NCBI GenBank assembly: GCA_025363375.1
Contig: JANYDZ010000680.1
Coordinates: forward strand, 1-10,274
DNA length: 10,274 nt
DNA from: Hyphomicrobiales bacterium
GTDB lineage: Bacteria; Pseudomonadota; Alphaproteobacteria; Rhizobiales; Beijerinckiaceae
Reading direction: 5' to 3'
The notes under the pieces were generated by a model. The model worked only from the letters and a program-made list of their open reading frames with translations, ran no database searches and was not told the origin of the DNA. The first letter of the stretch is position 1; each line of letters starts with the position of its first letter. The position numbers and the translations under genes are program-made. Positions 1 through 7,093 of this stretch are shown here, piece by piece.

Positions 1-806
1 CAGCGGCTCTTCACGTCGTCGTAGAAGGCGGCGGCGTTCTTGCGCGCGGATTGGGACGTGAAGACCACGTCGGCGACGCGCGCCGAGAGGTTCATGCCGG
101 GTTCCGACGAGCCCGCCTGCACAAGCACCGGATGGCCCTGCGGCGAACGCGCCGTGGTCAGCGGGCCGCGTACGGAATAATTGCGGCCCTTGTGATTGAG
201 AAAATGCACCTTGTCGGGGTCCAGATACCGGCCCGATCCAGGATCGCGCGTGAAAGCGTCGTCGTCGAAAGAATCCCACAGGCCGCGCACCACATCGACA
301 TATTCCTCGGCGCGCGCGTAGCGTTCGGAATGCGGCACATGGGTCTCAAGGTTGAAATTCAGCGCGTCGTCCTTGTTGCCGCCCGTCACGATATTCCAGC
401 CGGCGCGCCCGTTGCTGATGTGATCCAGCGAGGCCATGGCGCGCGCGACATTGTAGGGTTCGGTGTAGCTCGTCGTAATTGTGCCGACGAGGCCGAGCCG
501 CTGCGTCGTCATTGCCAGAGCCGAGAGAATCGTGACGGGGTCCAGTCGATCGACGCGGGAAATCAAACTCAAGGATTGCATGTCCCCGGCGCCGGCGATG
601 CCCGGACCATCGGCGATAAAGAGCATGTCGAGCCTGGCCCGCTCAATGGCCTGACCAGCCTCGACATAGCGTTTGATATTCTGGCCGCCGTCGCAGGTCG
701 AGCCCGGAAACCGCCAGCCGGCCATGTGATAATTGCCGTCCCCGGTCATGAACAGGGCGAGTTTCATCCGGCGCCGGGCCTGCCCCGCTTGCGATTGCGA
801 TCCCAT
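1..806 (-). CDS. LLM-class flavin-dependent monooxygenase, NtaA/SnaA/DszA type (3' end cut by window)
   Basis: Luciferase-like monooxygenases of this family use FMNH2 from a partner reductase and O2 to oxidise small substrates such as nitrilotriacetate, EDTA, dimethylsulfide or sulfones. About 268 residues are visible of a usual 430-460; the C-terminus lies beyond base 1. Family hallmarks are a first strand ending in GNYHMAGWR, then LDMLFIADG, LDPVTILSALAMTT, LGLVGTITTSYTEPY, the conserved GWNIVTGGN, the SERYARAEEYVDVVRGLWDS helix, KVHFLNHKGRNYSVRGPL, and PQGHPVLVQAGSS. Start choice: adjacent ATGs at 809 and 806 follow GGGAG (813-817); 806 has the better spacing (6 bases). An internal ATG at 767 (MKLALFMTG) matches the usual family N-terminus but lacks a ribosome site. 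It is divergent from a binding-protein gene, suggesting organosulfur or amine scavenging. The family is certain; the substrate cannot be read from sequence. Confidence 0.9.
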   Translation of the reverse strand, partial: MGSQSQAGQARRRMKLALFMTGDGNYHMAGWRFPGSTCDGGQNIKRYVEAGQAIERARLDMLFIADGPGIAGAGDMQSLSLISRVDRLDPVTILSALAMTTQRLGLVGTITTSYTEPYNVARAMASLDHISNGRAGWNIVTGGNKDDALNFNLETHVPHSERYARAEEYVDVVRGLWDSFDDDAFTRDPGSGRYLDPDKVHFLNHKGRNYSVRGPLTTARSPQGHPVLVQAGSSEPGMNLSARVADVVFTSQSARKNAAAFYDDVKSR

Positions 807-843
807 CATCGGCTCCCGAACGCCAATCTTTCTTGTTGGGGGC

Positions 844-872
844 ACGATACAAGGGCAGTTTCAACGTTGCAA
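844..872 (-). promoter_or_regulatory. Candidate promoter of the LLM monooxygenase gene with palindrome over the -35 box
   Basis: On the minus strand TTGCAA (872-867) and TATCGT (849-844) are separated by exactly 17 bases, each matching 4 of 6 sigma-70 consensus positions. Transcription would start near 837, about 28 bases before the start codons at 809/806. The -35 box lies inside the perfect 10-base palindrome CGTTGCAACG (865-874), itself overlapping CAACGTTG (862-869). A repressor bound there would block the promoter; no regulator gene is visible to name. Promoter by inspection only. Confidence 0.45.
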
Positions 873-943
873 CGCGCGGGGCGCGCGCGGGGCGCGGCGG
901 AAGGACGCAAGGACTTCCGGATGCGGGAGCTCCGGCGTCAAGC

Positions 944-972
944 TCGACAGCCGCTTCCTCTCTCGATAATCA
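944..972 (+). promoter_or_regulatory. Candidate promoter of the substrate-binding protein gene
   Basis: TCGACA (944-949, 5 of 6 to TTGACA) is followed after 17 bases by TAATCA (967-972). The shifted hexamer GATAAT (965-970) fits the -10 consensus better but with only a 15-base spacer. Transcription would start around 978-980, some 40 bases before the ATG at 1021. The call is tentative because of the spacing ambiguity. Confidence 0.35.
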
Positions 973-1020
973 TCCCCTTTAATGCATTCGCCTCCCGGCC
1001 CATCCAGCGAAGGAAAACCT

Positions 1021-1968
1021 ATGTCGTTCGCCCGCATCGCCATCATCCTGGCCGCTCCCGTCCTTCTCGCCTCGCAAACGCTGGCGCAGGACAAGCTCAA
1101 AGTCGCCACGGGCCAGCGCGGCAACTGGGACACTTCCGTCGGCGAAATCGGCCAGCGCGCCGGCATTTTCAAAAAGCACGGGCTTGAGCTGGAAATTCTC
1201 TACACCCAGGGCGGCGGCGAGACGCAGCAGGCGGTGATTTCGGGCGCCGTCGATATCGGCATCGGCGCGGGCACGGTCGGCGCCATGAGCGTGTTTTCCA
1301 AGGGCGCGCCGGTGCGCGTCATCAGCGCCGAGACGACCGGCGCCGGCGATCTCTACTGGTACGTGAAGACGGATTCGCCGATCAAGTCGCTGGCCGATAC
1401 GGCCGGCAAGACCATCGCTTTTTCCACCAAGGGCTCGTCCACCGACGGCGTCGTCACCGCCTTCATCCGCGAACAGAAGCTGACGGCGAAGCCCACCGGC
1501 ACGGGCAGCCCGCCCGCAACCCTGACGCAAGTCATGTCCGGACAGATCGATGTCGGCTGGGCCGCGCCGCCCTTCGGCCTCGAGCAACTCGACAAAAAAG
1601 AAATCCGCATCGTCGCGACCGGCAACGACACCAATTTCAAGGGCCAGACCGTGCGCGTCAACATCGCCCACGCCGGCGTCCTCAAGGACAGGAAGCCGAT
1701 CGTTGAGCGCTACATGAAAGCCTATCGCGAAACCGTCGATTTCATGTACGCGGACGACAAGGCGCTCGAAATTCATTCAAGCTGGCTGGGCATTCCCCTC
1801 GACCTGTCGCGCCGCACGCGCGACGGCTTCTTCCCGAAATCCTCGATCGATCCCGACAGGATCATCGGTCTCGACTTGGTGATGCCCGACGCCGTCGAGA
1901 TGAAGTTCATCGCGGCGCCGCTCACCAAAGCGCAGCTCGACGAGATGATCCAGATCCCGCCGCGCTGA
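1021..1968 (+). CDS. Periplasmic ABC-transporter substrate-binding protein, SsuA/NMT1-like
   Basis: This 315-residue protein is probably the periplasmic receptor of an ABC importer for a small organic anion such as an alkanesulfonate, taurine or nitrate-like ligand. A Sec signal peptide covers residues 1-22 (hydrophobic IAIILAAPVLLA, cleavage after TLA). The mature part opens with strand LKVATGQRG, then the typical EIGQRAGIFKKHGLELEI, TQGGGETQQAVISGAVDIGIG, and the KSLADTAGKTIAFSTKGSSTD segment of the second lobe. Start 1021 is chosen because AAGGA (1010-1014) lies 6 bases upstream and the signal peptide then begins properly; an in-frame ATG at 982 would add 13 residues before it. Divergent from the LLM monooxygenase gene. 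No permease or ATPase gene follows: the next gene is convergent, only 11 bases after the stop. The ligand is unknown. Confidence 0.9.
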   Translation: MSFARIAIILAAPVLLASQTLAQDKLKVATGQRGNWDTSVGEIGQRAGIFKKHGLELEILYTQGGGETQQAVISGAVDIGIGAGTVGAMSVFSKGAPVRVISAETTGAGDLYWYVKTDSPIKSLADTAGKTIAFSTKGSSTDGVVTAFIREQKLTAKPTGTGSPPATLTQVMSGQIDVGWAAPPFGLEQLDKKEIRIVATGNDTNFKGQTVRVNIAHAGVLKDRKPIVERYMKAYRETVDFMYADDKALEIHSSWLGIPLDLSRRTRDGFFPKSSIDPDRIIGLDLVMPDAVEMKFIAAPLTKAQLDEMIQIPPR

Positions 1969-1979
1969 GGCGGTTTGGT

Positions 1980-3548
1980 TCACTCGACCGTCTTGGGCTC
2001 GTCGACGGGCTTTTTCGGCGTCCAGCGCAGCACGGGATCGCGCGCGGCGCGCGTCTCGTCGAGCCGCCCGCGCGGCGCAAAACGCGGCGCGCCGGTAAAG
2101 CGCTCGGTGTCGCCGCGCTTCGCCGCCAGGGCGAGATCGCGCAACGCCATGATGAATAGATCGAGCGAGGCCCGCGATTCCGATTCGGTCGGCTCGATCA
2201 GCATGGCGCCGTGGACGATCAGCGGAAAGTAGACGGTCATGGGGTGGTAGCCCTCGTCGATCATCGCCTTGGCGAAATCGAGCGTCGTCAGCCCCGTGCC
2301 CTTGAGCCATTCGTCGTCGAACAAGGCCTCGTGCATGCATGCGCGTTCGCCAAACGCCGGCGACATCGCGTCGGACAGGCAGACGCGCACATAATTGGCG
2401 TTGAGCACCGCGTCCTCGGACGCCTGCCGCATGCCGTCGGAGCCGTGCGACAGCATGTAGGACAAAGCCCGCACGAACATGCCCATCTGCCCGTGGAACG
2501 CGGTGACGCGGCCAAACGCCTGCCCGCCCCGCGCGTGTTCAACGAGAGAAAAAGCGCCGCCTGAACGCCGCACAAAAGGCACGGGCGCGAAGGGCGCGAG
2601 ACGTTCCGACAGGACCACCGGCCCCGCGCCGGGACCGCCGCCGCCATGCGGCGTGGAAAAAGTCTTGTGCAGATTGATGTGCATGGCGTCGACGCCGAGA
2701 TCGCCGGGGCGCGTCTTGCCGACGATGGCGTTGAAATTCGCGCCGTCGCAATAGAAATAAGCCCCGGCCGCGCGCACGGCTTCGGCGATCGCCACGACAT
2801 CGCGCTCGAACAGGCCGCAGGTGTTGGGATTGGTGATCATGATCGCGGCGACGTCCGGCGCGAGCGCCGCCTTCACGGCTTCGAGCGACAGTGTGCCGTC
2901 GTCCCGCGCCGGCACGGCGCGCACGTCGAATCCGATCAGCGCGGCGGTCGCGGGATTGGTGCCGTGGGCGCTGTCGGGCACGAGCACGACATTGCGGGTT
3001 CGGCTTTCGCCGCGCGCTTCCAGCGCCGCTCGGATCGCCATCATGCCGCACATCTCGCCATGCGCGCCGGCCTTGGGCGACATGGCGACCGCGTGCGTTC
3101 CCGTCAGCGTCATGAGATAATGCGCCAGCCGATCGATCAGCTCCAGCGCGCCTTGAACAGTCGATTGCGGCTGCAGGGGATGAACGTCGCCAAAGCCCGG
3201 CAACCGCGCCATCTGCTCGTTGAGGCGCGGATTGTGTTTCATCGTGCAGGAGCCCAGCGGATAAGGGCCGGAATCGATGGCGTAGTTTTTCTGCGACAGA
3301 CGCACGTAATGGCGCATCGTTTCCGGCTCGGAGAGGCCGGGCAGACCGATCGCCGATGTGCGTTCGTGCGCGCCGAGACGCGGTTGAAACGGCGCGGGCT
3401 CGTCGATGTCGACGCCGGTGACGCAGGCGTCGCCGATTTCGAAAATCAGCGCTTCCTCGATCTGCAGCGCGCGGTTGGAGGTGAAGGTTTTGCGCGCGCG
3501 GCGCGGCGCTTCGCTTGGAGCCGTCGGCCGGCCTTGATTGTTGAGCAT
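1980..3548 (-). CDS. gcvPB: Glycine dehydrogenase (decarboxylating) subunit 2, P protein
   Basis: This is the PLP-binding half of the two-subunit P protein. With GcvPA it decarboxylates glycine and passes the aminomethyl group to the lipoyl arm of GcvH. The 522 residues match the usual length for alphaproteobacterial GcvPB. Visible blocks are GLPGLSEPETMRHYVRLSQ (69-87), YPLGSCTMKHNPRLNE (96-111), LPGFGDVHPLQPQST (116-130), SPKAGAHGEMCGMM (157-170), SAHGTNPA (193-200) and the PLP site INLHKTFSTPHGGGGPGAG with Schiff-base Lys295. The start ATG shares one base with the gcvPA stop (TGATG at 3550-3546), so the subunits are probably made by coupled translation. It is the last gene of the gcv operon, ends 11 bases from the convergent binding-protein gene, and has no obvious terminator of its own. 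Confidence 0.98.
   Translation of the reverse strand: MLNNQGRPTAPSEAPRRARKTFTSNRALQIEEALIFEIGDACVTGVDIDEPAPFQPRLGAHERTSAIGLPGLSEPETMRHYVRLSQKNYAIDSGPYPLGSCTMKHNPRLNEQMARLPGFGDVHPLQPQSTVQGALELIDRLAHYLMTLTGTHAVAMSPKAGAHGEMCGMMAIRAALEARGESRTRNVVLVPDSAHGTNPATAALIGFDVRAVPARDDGTLSLEAVKAALAPDVAAIMITNPNTCGLFERDVVAIAEAVRAAGAYFYCDGANFNAIVGKTRPGDLGVDAMHINLHKTFSTPHGGGGPGAGPVVLSERLAPFAPVPFVRRSGGAFSLVEHARGGQAFGRVTAFHGQMGMFVRALSYMLSHGSDGMRQASEDAVLNANYVRVCLSDAMSPAFGERACMHEALFDDEWLKGTGLTTLDFAKAMIDEGYHPMTVYFPLIVHGAMLIEPTESESRASLDLFIMALRDLALAAKRGDTERFTGAPRFAPRGRLDETRAARDPVLRWTPKKPVDEPKTVE
1997..2015 (+). terminator. Candidate Rho-independent terminator inside the gcvPB 3' end
   Basis: Downstream of the binding-protein stop, GCTCG (1997-2001) and CGGGC (2006-2010) can form a 5-pair stem (one G-U) with loop TCGA, followed directly by TTTTT (2011-2015). 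It is correctly placed to end the plus-strand transcript 29 bases past the stop, yet its bases also encode residues near the C-terminus of GcvPB on the other strand. The short stem makes strength uncertain. Confidence 0.4.
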
Positions 3549-4888
3549 CAGCGAACTCCCTGCAACGCCGATACAAAAGCCTCGCGGTCCTCGTCGGTGT
3601 TCACTTCGGTGTTGGCGACGACGATGAGATCGTCGAGCCCGGCGCCCGGCAACAGACGGGACACGGGCACGCCGCCCAGCACGCCGCCCGCCGCAAGCTT
3701 TTCGATCACGCCGGCGGCGTCGCCCTTCACGCGGATGGTGAATTCGTTGAAGAAGCTGTCGTTGAGAACCTCGACATTTGCAACGCGCGCCAGCATGTCC
3801 GCGAGTTTGACGGCGTTGGCATGATTGACGCGCGCGAGCCGCTTCAGCCCGGCCTCGCCGAGCAGCGTCATGTGAATGGTGAAGGCCAGAGCGCAGAGGC
3901 CTGAATTGGTGCAGATGTTGGAGGTCGCCTTTTCGCGGCGGATATGTTGTTCACGCGTTGAGAGCGTCAACACGAAGCCGCGGCGCCCTTCCGAGTCTAC
4001 GGTCTGGCCGCAGAGCCGGCCGGGCATCTGCCGCACATATTTCCGCCGCGTCGCGAACAGCCCGACATAGGGCCCGCCGAACGACAGCGCGTTGCCGATC
4101 GACTGGCCCTCGCCCGCGACAATGTCCGCGCCCATGTCGCCGGGCGGCGTCACGAGACCAAGCGACACGGCCTCGGTGAAGACGGCGATCAACAGAGCGC
4201 CATGGGCGTGACAGGCATCCGCAATCGCGGCGAGATCGCGCAGATTGCCGAAAAAATCCGGGTTCTGCACGACGACGCATGATGTGTCGTTGTCGATCCT
4301 GGCTATGATGTCTTCGCTGGCGCGCGCATCCGGCGGGAGACTGACGACTTCATCGCGCGCCATATGCGAAACAGTGCGCACGACATCGGCGTAATGGGGA
4401 TGCAGACCGCCCGACAACACGGCCTTGCTTCGCCTGGTGATCCGATGCGCCATGAGCACGGCTTCGGCGGTTCCCGTCGAGCCGTCGTACATCGAGGCGT
4501 TGGCGACCTCCATAGCGGTGAGGCAGGCGGCCTGCGTCTGGAATTCGAACAGACATTGCAGCGTGCCCTGGGCGATTTCCGGCTGATAGGGCGTGTAGCT
4601 TGTAAGGAATTCGCTCCGCTGAATCAGGTGATCGACGCTGGCGGGCACGTGATGCTTGTAGGCGCCCGCGCCGACAAAAAACGGGACGGCGGACGCCGCG
4701 ACATTTTTTCCCGCCAGCGCGCCAAGCATCCGCGAAACCTCAAGTTCGGATTTCGCGCGCGGCAAATCGAGCGGCGCCCGCAACAGCTTGTCGGCGGGGA
4801 TGTCGGCGAAGAGTTCGTCGATGCCGGCGACGCCGACGCGTTGCATCATGCTTTGGCGGTCGCCGGGTGTAAGCGGAAGATAACGCAT
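3548..4888 (-). CDS. gcvPA: Glycine dehydrogenase (decarboxylating) subunit 1, P protein
   Basis: This is the partner of GcvPB in the heterotetrameric P protein of the cytoplasmic glycine cleavage system. The 446 residues are full length for the family. It begins MRYLPLTPGDRQSMM and carries the expected blocks PFFVGAGAYKHHVPASVD (69-86), FLTSYTPYQPEIAQGTLQ (94-111), ANASMYDGSTGTAEA (129-143), then QNPDFFGN, GEGQSIGN, LSFGGPYVGLFA, MPGRLCGQT, REQHIRREKATSNICTN. This half has the aminotransferase-like fold but not the PLP lysine, which is in GcvPB. The start at 4888 has GGAG six bases upstream and lies 11 bases after the gcvH stop. Many relatives have a single fused GcvP of about 950 residues; here the split form is intact, with no frameshift between the two halves. 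Confidence 0.98.
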   Translation of the reverse strand: MRYLPLTPGDRQSMMQRVGVAGIDELFADIPADKLLRAPLDLPRAKSELEVSRMLGALAGKNVAASAVPFFVGAGAYKHHVPASVDHLIQRSEFLTSYTPYQPEIAQGTLQCLFEFQTQAACLTAMEVANASMYDGSTGTAEAVLMAHRITRRSKAVLSGGLHPHYADVVRTVSHMARDEVVSLPPDARASEDIIARIDNDTSCVVVQNPDFFGNLRDLAAIADACHAHGALLIAVFTEAVSLGLVTPPGDMGADIVAGEGQSIGNALSFGGPYVGLFATRRKYVRQMPGRLCGQTVDSEGRRGFVLTLSTREQHIRREKATSNICTNSGLCALAFTIHMTLLGEAGLKRLARVNHANAVKLADMLARVANVEVLNDSFFNEFTIRVKGDAAGVIEKLAAGGVLGGVPVSRLLPGAGLDDLIVVANTEVNTDEDREAFVSALQGVR

Positions 4889-4899
4889 GCAAGCTCCGT

Positions 4900-5277
4900 C
4901 TAATCGAGCGTCTTGAGGAAGGCCTGATAGGCGCTTTCGTCCATCAATCCGCCGAGTTCGCCCGCGTTCGCGAGCTTGATCCTGAAAAACCAGCCGGCTC
5001 CGGTTGCGTCCTCGTTGACGGCGCCGGGAGACGTTTCGAGCGCGCTGTTGACCGCGACAACCGCGCCGGAAACCGGGGCGTAGACCTCGCTCGCCGCTTT
5101 CACGCTCTCCACGACGGCGGCCTGTTCGCCGGACACGAACGCCTTGCCGACCTCCGGCAACTCGACGAACACGACGTCGCCAAGCGTCTTCTGCGCGTAG
5201 TCGGTGATGCCCACCGTGCCGGTGTCGCCGTCGACGCGGACATATTCATGGTCTTTTGTGTAGCGAACTTCGGACAT
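4900..5277 (-). CDS. gcvH: Glycine cleavage system H protein (lipoyl carrier)
   Basis: GcvH is a 125-residue lipoyl-domain protein that carries the aminomethyl group from the P protein to GcvT and is re-oxidised by dihydrolipoamide dehydrogenase (not in this window). It begins MSEVRYTKDHEYVRVDGD and contains GITDYAQKTLGDVVFVELP; the lipoylated lysine is Lys60 in ESVKAASEVYAPVSG (57-71). The C-terminus GWFFRIKL...LMDESAYQAFLKTLD is typical. The start at 5277 is chosen over an in-frame ATG at 5352: it has a strong purine-rich GGAAGGAA site just upstream and gives the family's normal N-terminus, whereas the longer form would overlap the preceding gene. The gene lies 19 bases after the ABM gene and 11 bases before gcvPA, clearly in one operon. 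Confidence 0.98.
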   Translation of the reverse strand: MSEVRYTKDHEYVRVDGDTGTVGITDYAQKTLGDVVFVELPEVGKAFVSGEQAAVVESVKAASEVYAPVSGAVVAVNSALETSPGAVNEDATGAGWFFRIKLANAGELGGLMDESAYQAFLKTLD

Positions 5278-5296
5278 GACTTTTCCTTCCCTGAAC

Positions 5297-5641
5297 TCAC
5301 CCATGAACCCTGCGCGAATCGGCGGGCGCGCCGTCGCGCTGTCGCATGCCATAGTCGCGCGTCACGCTGGCGACGCGCAGCCGGTAGTCTTTGAACATGC
5401 CGGCGCGTCCCATCGCCTGAACGCGGCGATGATCGAGCCGCTCCCGCCAGGCCTGGACGCTCGCTTCGTCGCGCCAGAATTGCAGCGACAGCAATTTGCC
5501 CTCTTCGTAAAGGCTTTCAAACCGCTCTATGGAGATGAATCCATCGCTCTTGAAAAGCTCTTCGCGCAGGTCCGCCGCGAGCGCGAGATATTCGTCGCGC
5601 TTGCCCTGCGCCGGCCAGACTTCAAAAATGACGGCGATCAT
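5297..5641 (-). CDS. Small ABM-domain (antibiotic biosynthesis monooxygenase-like) protein within the gcv operon
   Basis: This 114-residue protein fits the dimeric alpha-beta barrel ABM family, which includes cofactorless quinol-type monooxygenases and IsdG/HmoA-like haem oxygenases. The pattern is strand MIAVIFEVWPAQGKRDEYLAL, helix LAADLREELFKSD, strand GFISIERFESL (34-44), strand KLLSLQFWRDEASVQAWR (49-66) with His71 following, then FKDYRLRVASVTRDYG. A charged tail (QRDGAPADSRRVHG) follows the fold. The ATG (5641-5639) overlaps the gcvT stop TGA (5640-5638) as ATGA, so translation is probably coupled to gcvT, and gcvH starts 19 bases downstream. No known glycine cleavage component has this fold. 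Possible roles are an oxygenase acting on a small metabolite or a non-catalytic stress protein. The fold is confident; the reaction is unknown. Confidence 0.85.
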   Translation of the reverse strand: MIAVIFEVWPAQGKRDEYLALAADLREELFKSDGFISIERFESLYEEGKLLSLQFWRDEASVQAWRERLDHRRVQAMGRAGMFKDYRLRVASVTRDYGMRQRDGAPADSRRVHG

Positions 5642-6804
5642 GTCGGCGCTCCGCTGGATGTTCGGCGATATCCGTTCGGCACGAACGGCATGCGAACGAT
5701 TTGTCCCGGCAGCGGTTTTCCGCGCACGACAAGCATCACGGACATGCCGATTTCCGCAAAGGCCGCGTCCACGTAACCCATGGCGAGCGGCCCGTTCATC
5801 GATGGGCCAAAGCCGCCCGACGTCACGACGCCGATCCGTCCGCCGTCGCGGTCGGTGATTTCCGTCCCCTCGCGCGCCGGCGCGCGCCCTTCGGGCTGTA
5901 TGCCAACGCGCAGGCGCGCGGCGCCTTCGGTCAGTTCCCTTTGCACGCGCGCGGCTCCGGGAAAGCAGCCTTCCGCGCGGCGGCGTTTGCCGAGGGACCA
6001 GACGAGCGCCGCCTCCACGGGCGATGTCGTGGCGTCTATGTCGTGGCCGTAAAGACACAGACCGGCCTCAAGGCGCAGCGAATCGCGCGCGCCGAAGCCT
6101 ATTGGTTTGACTTCGGGTTCCGCCAACAGGGCGCGCGCCATGCGTTCGACGAGATTGGCCTTGATGGAAATCTCAAAGCCATCCTCGCCCGTGTAGCCGG
6201 ACCGCGAAATGTGGCAATCGAGCCCGTCGAATTTGGTCGAGACGGCGCTCATAAAGGTCATATCGAGGACAGCGGGCGCGTGGCGCGCCAGAACCGCCCC
6301 CGCCTTTGGACCTTGCAGCGCCACCAGCGCGCGATGCGGCGCGCGCAAGAGTTTCACGCTCGGGGGGAGGCGGGCTTCAATATGCGAAAAATCCTGAACC
6401 TTGCAGGCGGCGTTGACGATCAGCAGCAGCGCGCCGTCCTCGGCGGGATTGCAGGAGCGCGTCGCCATGAGATCGTCGATGATGCCGCCTTCGGCGTTGA
6501 GCAATTGCGTATAGCGCTGTTTGCCGCGCCCGAGGCCGAGAATCTCGGCGGGGCAGAGGGCTTCGAGGGCGCGCGCGGTTGTTTCGTGATCGGGACCCAG
6601 CAGAAACGCCTGTCCCATGTGCGACACATCGAAAAGCCCCGCGTCCGACCGCGTATGAAGGTGTTCGGCGAGGACGCCGGTCGGATATTGCACGGGCATG
6701 TCATAGCCGGCGAAGGGAACCATTTTCGCGCCCAGCGAGACGTGCAGCGCATGCAGCGGCGTGCGTTCGAGCCCGGCGGGCGTGGCTTCAACTGGCTCGG
6801 TCAT
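5638..6804 (-). CDS. gcvT: Glycine cleavage system T protein (aminomethyltransferase)
   Basis: GcvT transfers the methylene carbon from aminomethyl-lipoyl-GcvH to tetrahydrofolate, releasing ammonia. The 388 residues are slightly longer than the roughly 365 of enterobacterial GcvT. Blocks: RTPLHALHVSLGAKMVPFAG (14-33), DMPVQYPTG (35-43), GLFDVSHMGQ (56-65), LLNAEGGIIDDLM (101-113, with the catalytic aspartate of the family in this region), SRSGYTGEDGFEI (200-212), ARDSLRLEAGLCLYG (239-253), SPVEAALVWSLGK (261-273), and GGFGPSMNGPLAMGYV in the C-terminal barrel. The C-terminal end reads PFVPNGYRRTSSGAPT. The start at 6804 is preceded only by a weak GGGGTGA site, in keeping with control by the upstream glycine riboswitch. 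First gene of the operon; its stop overlaps the ABM start. Confidence 0.98.
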   Translation of the reverse strand: MTEPVEATPAGLERTPLHALHVSLGAKMVPFAGYDMPVQYPTGVLAEHLHTRSDAGLFDVSHMGQAFLLGPDHETTARALEALCPAEILGLGRGKQRYTQLLNAEGGIIDDLMATRSCNPAEDGALLLIVNAACKVQDFSHIEARLPPSVKLLRAPHRALVALQGPKAGAVLARHAPAVLDMTFMSAVSTKFDGLDCHISRSGYTGEDGFEISIKANLVERMARALLAEPEVKPIGFGARDSLRLEAGLCLYGHDIDATTSPVEAALVWSLGKRRRAEGCFPGAARVQRELTEGAARLRVGIQPEGRAPAREGTEITDRDGGRIGVVTSGGFGPSMNGPLAMGYVDAAFAEIGMSVMLVVRGKPLPGQIVRMPFVPNGYRRTSSGAPT

Positions 6805-6869
6805 GCGTCACCCCGGCGTCAAACGGCAGCTTCCGCCCGCCAGCGCGCGCCAGCGGACGAAATATGCCC

Positions 6870-7086
6870 CCTCTGTCCTGTAACCTGAGAGATTTCCCGT
6901 CGCGCGGGGCTTTAAGGCCCTGTCGCCGGTTACGCCCTTCGGTGGGCGCTGGCTGAAGAAGCCGCGCCACTTTCCAGAGTGTCATCCCCCCAAGCGGTCC
7001 ATTGGCCTGAGCGTTTCCGGGGCGGTTGCGCCTTCGGCGCCGGCTCGCAAATGGCTTGCCGGACTCTTCCGCGGGGGTCGTTTGAC
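6870..7086 (-). ncRNA. Tandem glycine riboswitch upstream of gcvT
   Basis: Two consecutive glycine aptamers lie in the gcvT leader. Aptamer 1 (about 7072-6994) has P1 GCGG (7072-7069) paired with CCGC (6997-6994), the core GCGCCGAAGGCGCAA (7040-7026), and the AAACGCTCAGG..GGACC strand. Aptamer 2 (about 6979-6871) has P1 CTCTG (6979-6975) with CAGAG (6875-6871), core CCACCGAAGGGCGTAA, and ATCTCTCAGG..ACAGGACAGAG; its variable arm is long, with GGGC/GCCC at the tip. The linker is short (6993-6980). The leader GTC and CCCCC (7086-7084, 7077-7073) can pair with linker GAC and GGGGG, leaving AAACGA against GAT, a kink-turn with tandem G-A pairs as known for full-length glycine riboswitches. In this family glycine normally turns gcv expression on. 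The platform (6869-6805) shows no U-tract terminator, favouring translational or Rho-linked control. Confidence 0.95.
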
Positions 7087-7093
7087 CCGGACA

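Noticed and set aside
874..900. GC-only run resembling a repeat between the divergent genes
   Set aside because: It is low-complexity GCGCGGGG sequence without a regular unit or conserved spacing; composition alone explains it.
982..1020. 13-residue N-terminal extension of the binding protein
   Set aside because: The extension contains the ribosome site of the ATG at 1021 and would displace the signal peptide.
2646..3824. Long open frame on the plus strand opposite gcvPB and gcvPA (about 390 codons)
   Set aside because: It lies wholly antisense to strongly conserved gcvPB/gcvPA coding sequence. Its product is Arg/His/Gly-rich with no recognisable fold, as expected from GC-rich codon bias.
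5701..6888. Long open frame on the plus strand opposite gcvT (about 395 codons)
   Set aside because: It is antisense to gcvT and runs into the riboswitch. The composition is that of a mirror frame and there is no convincing ribosome site.
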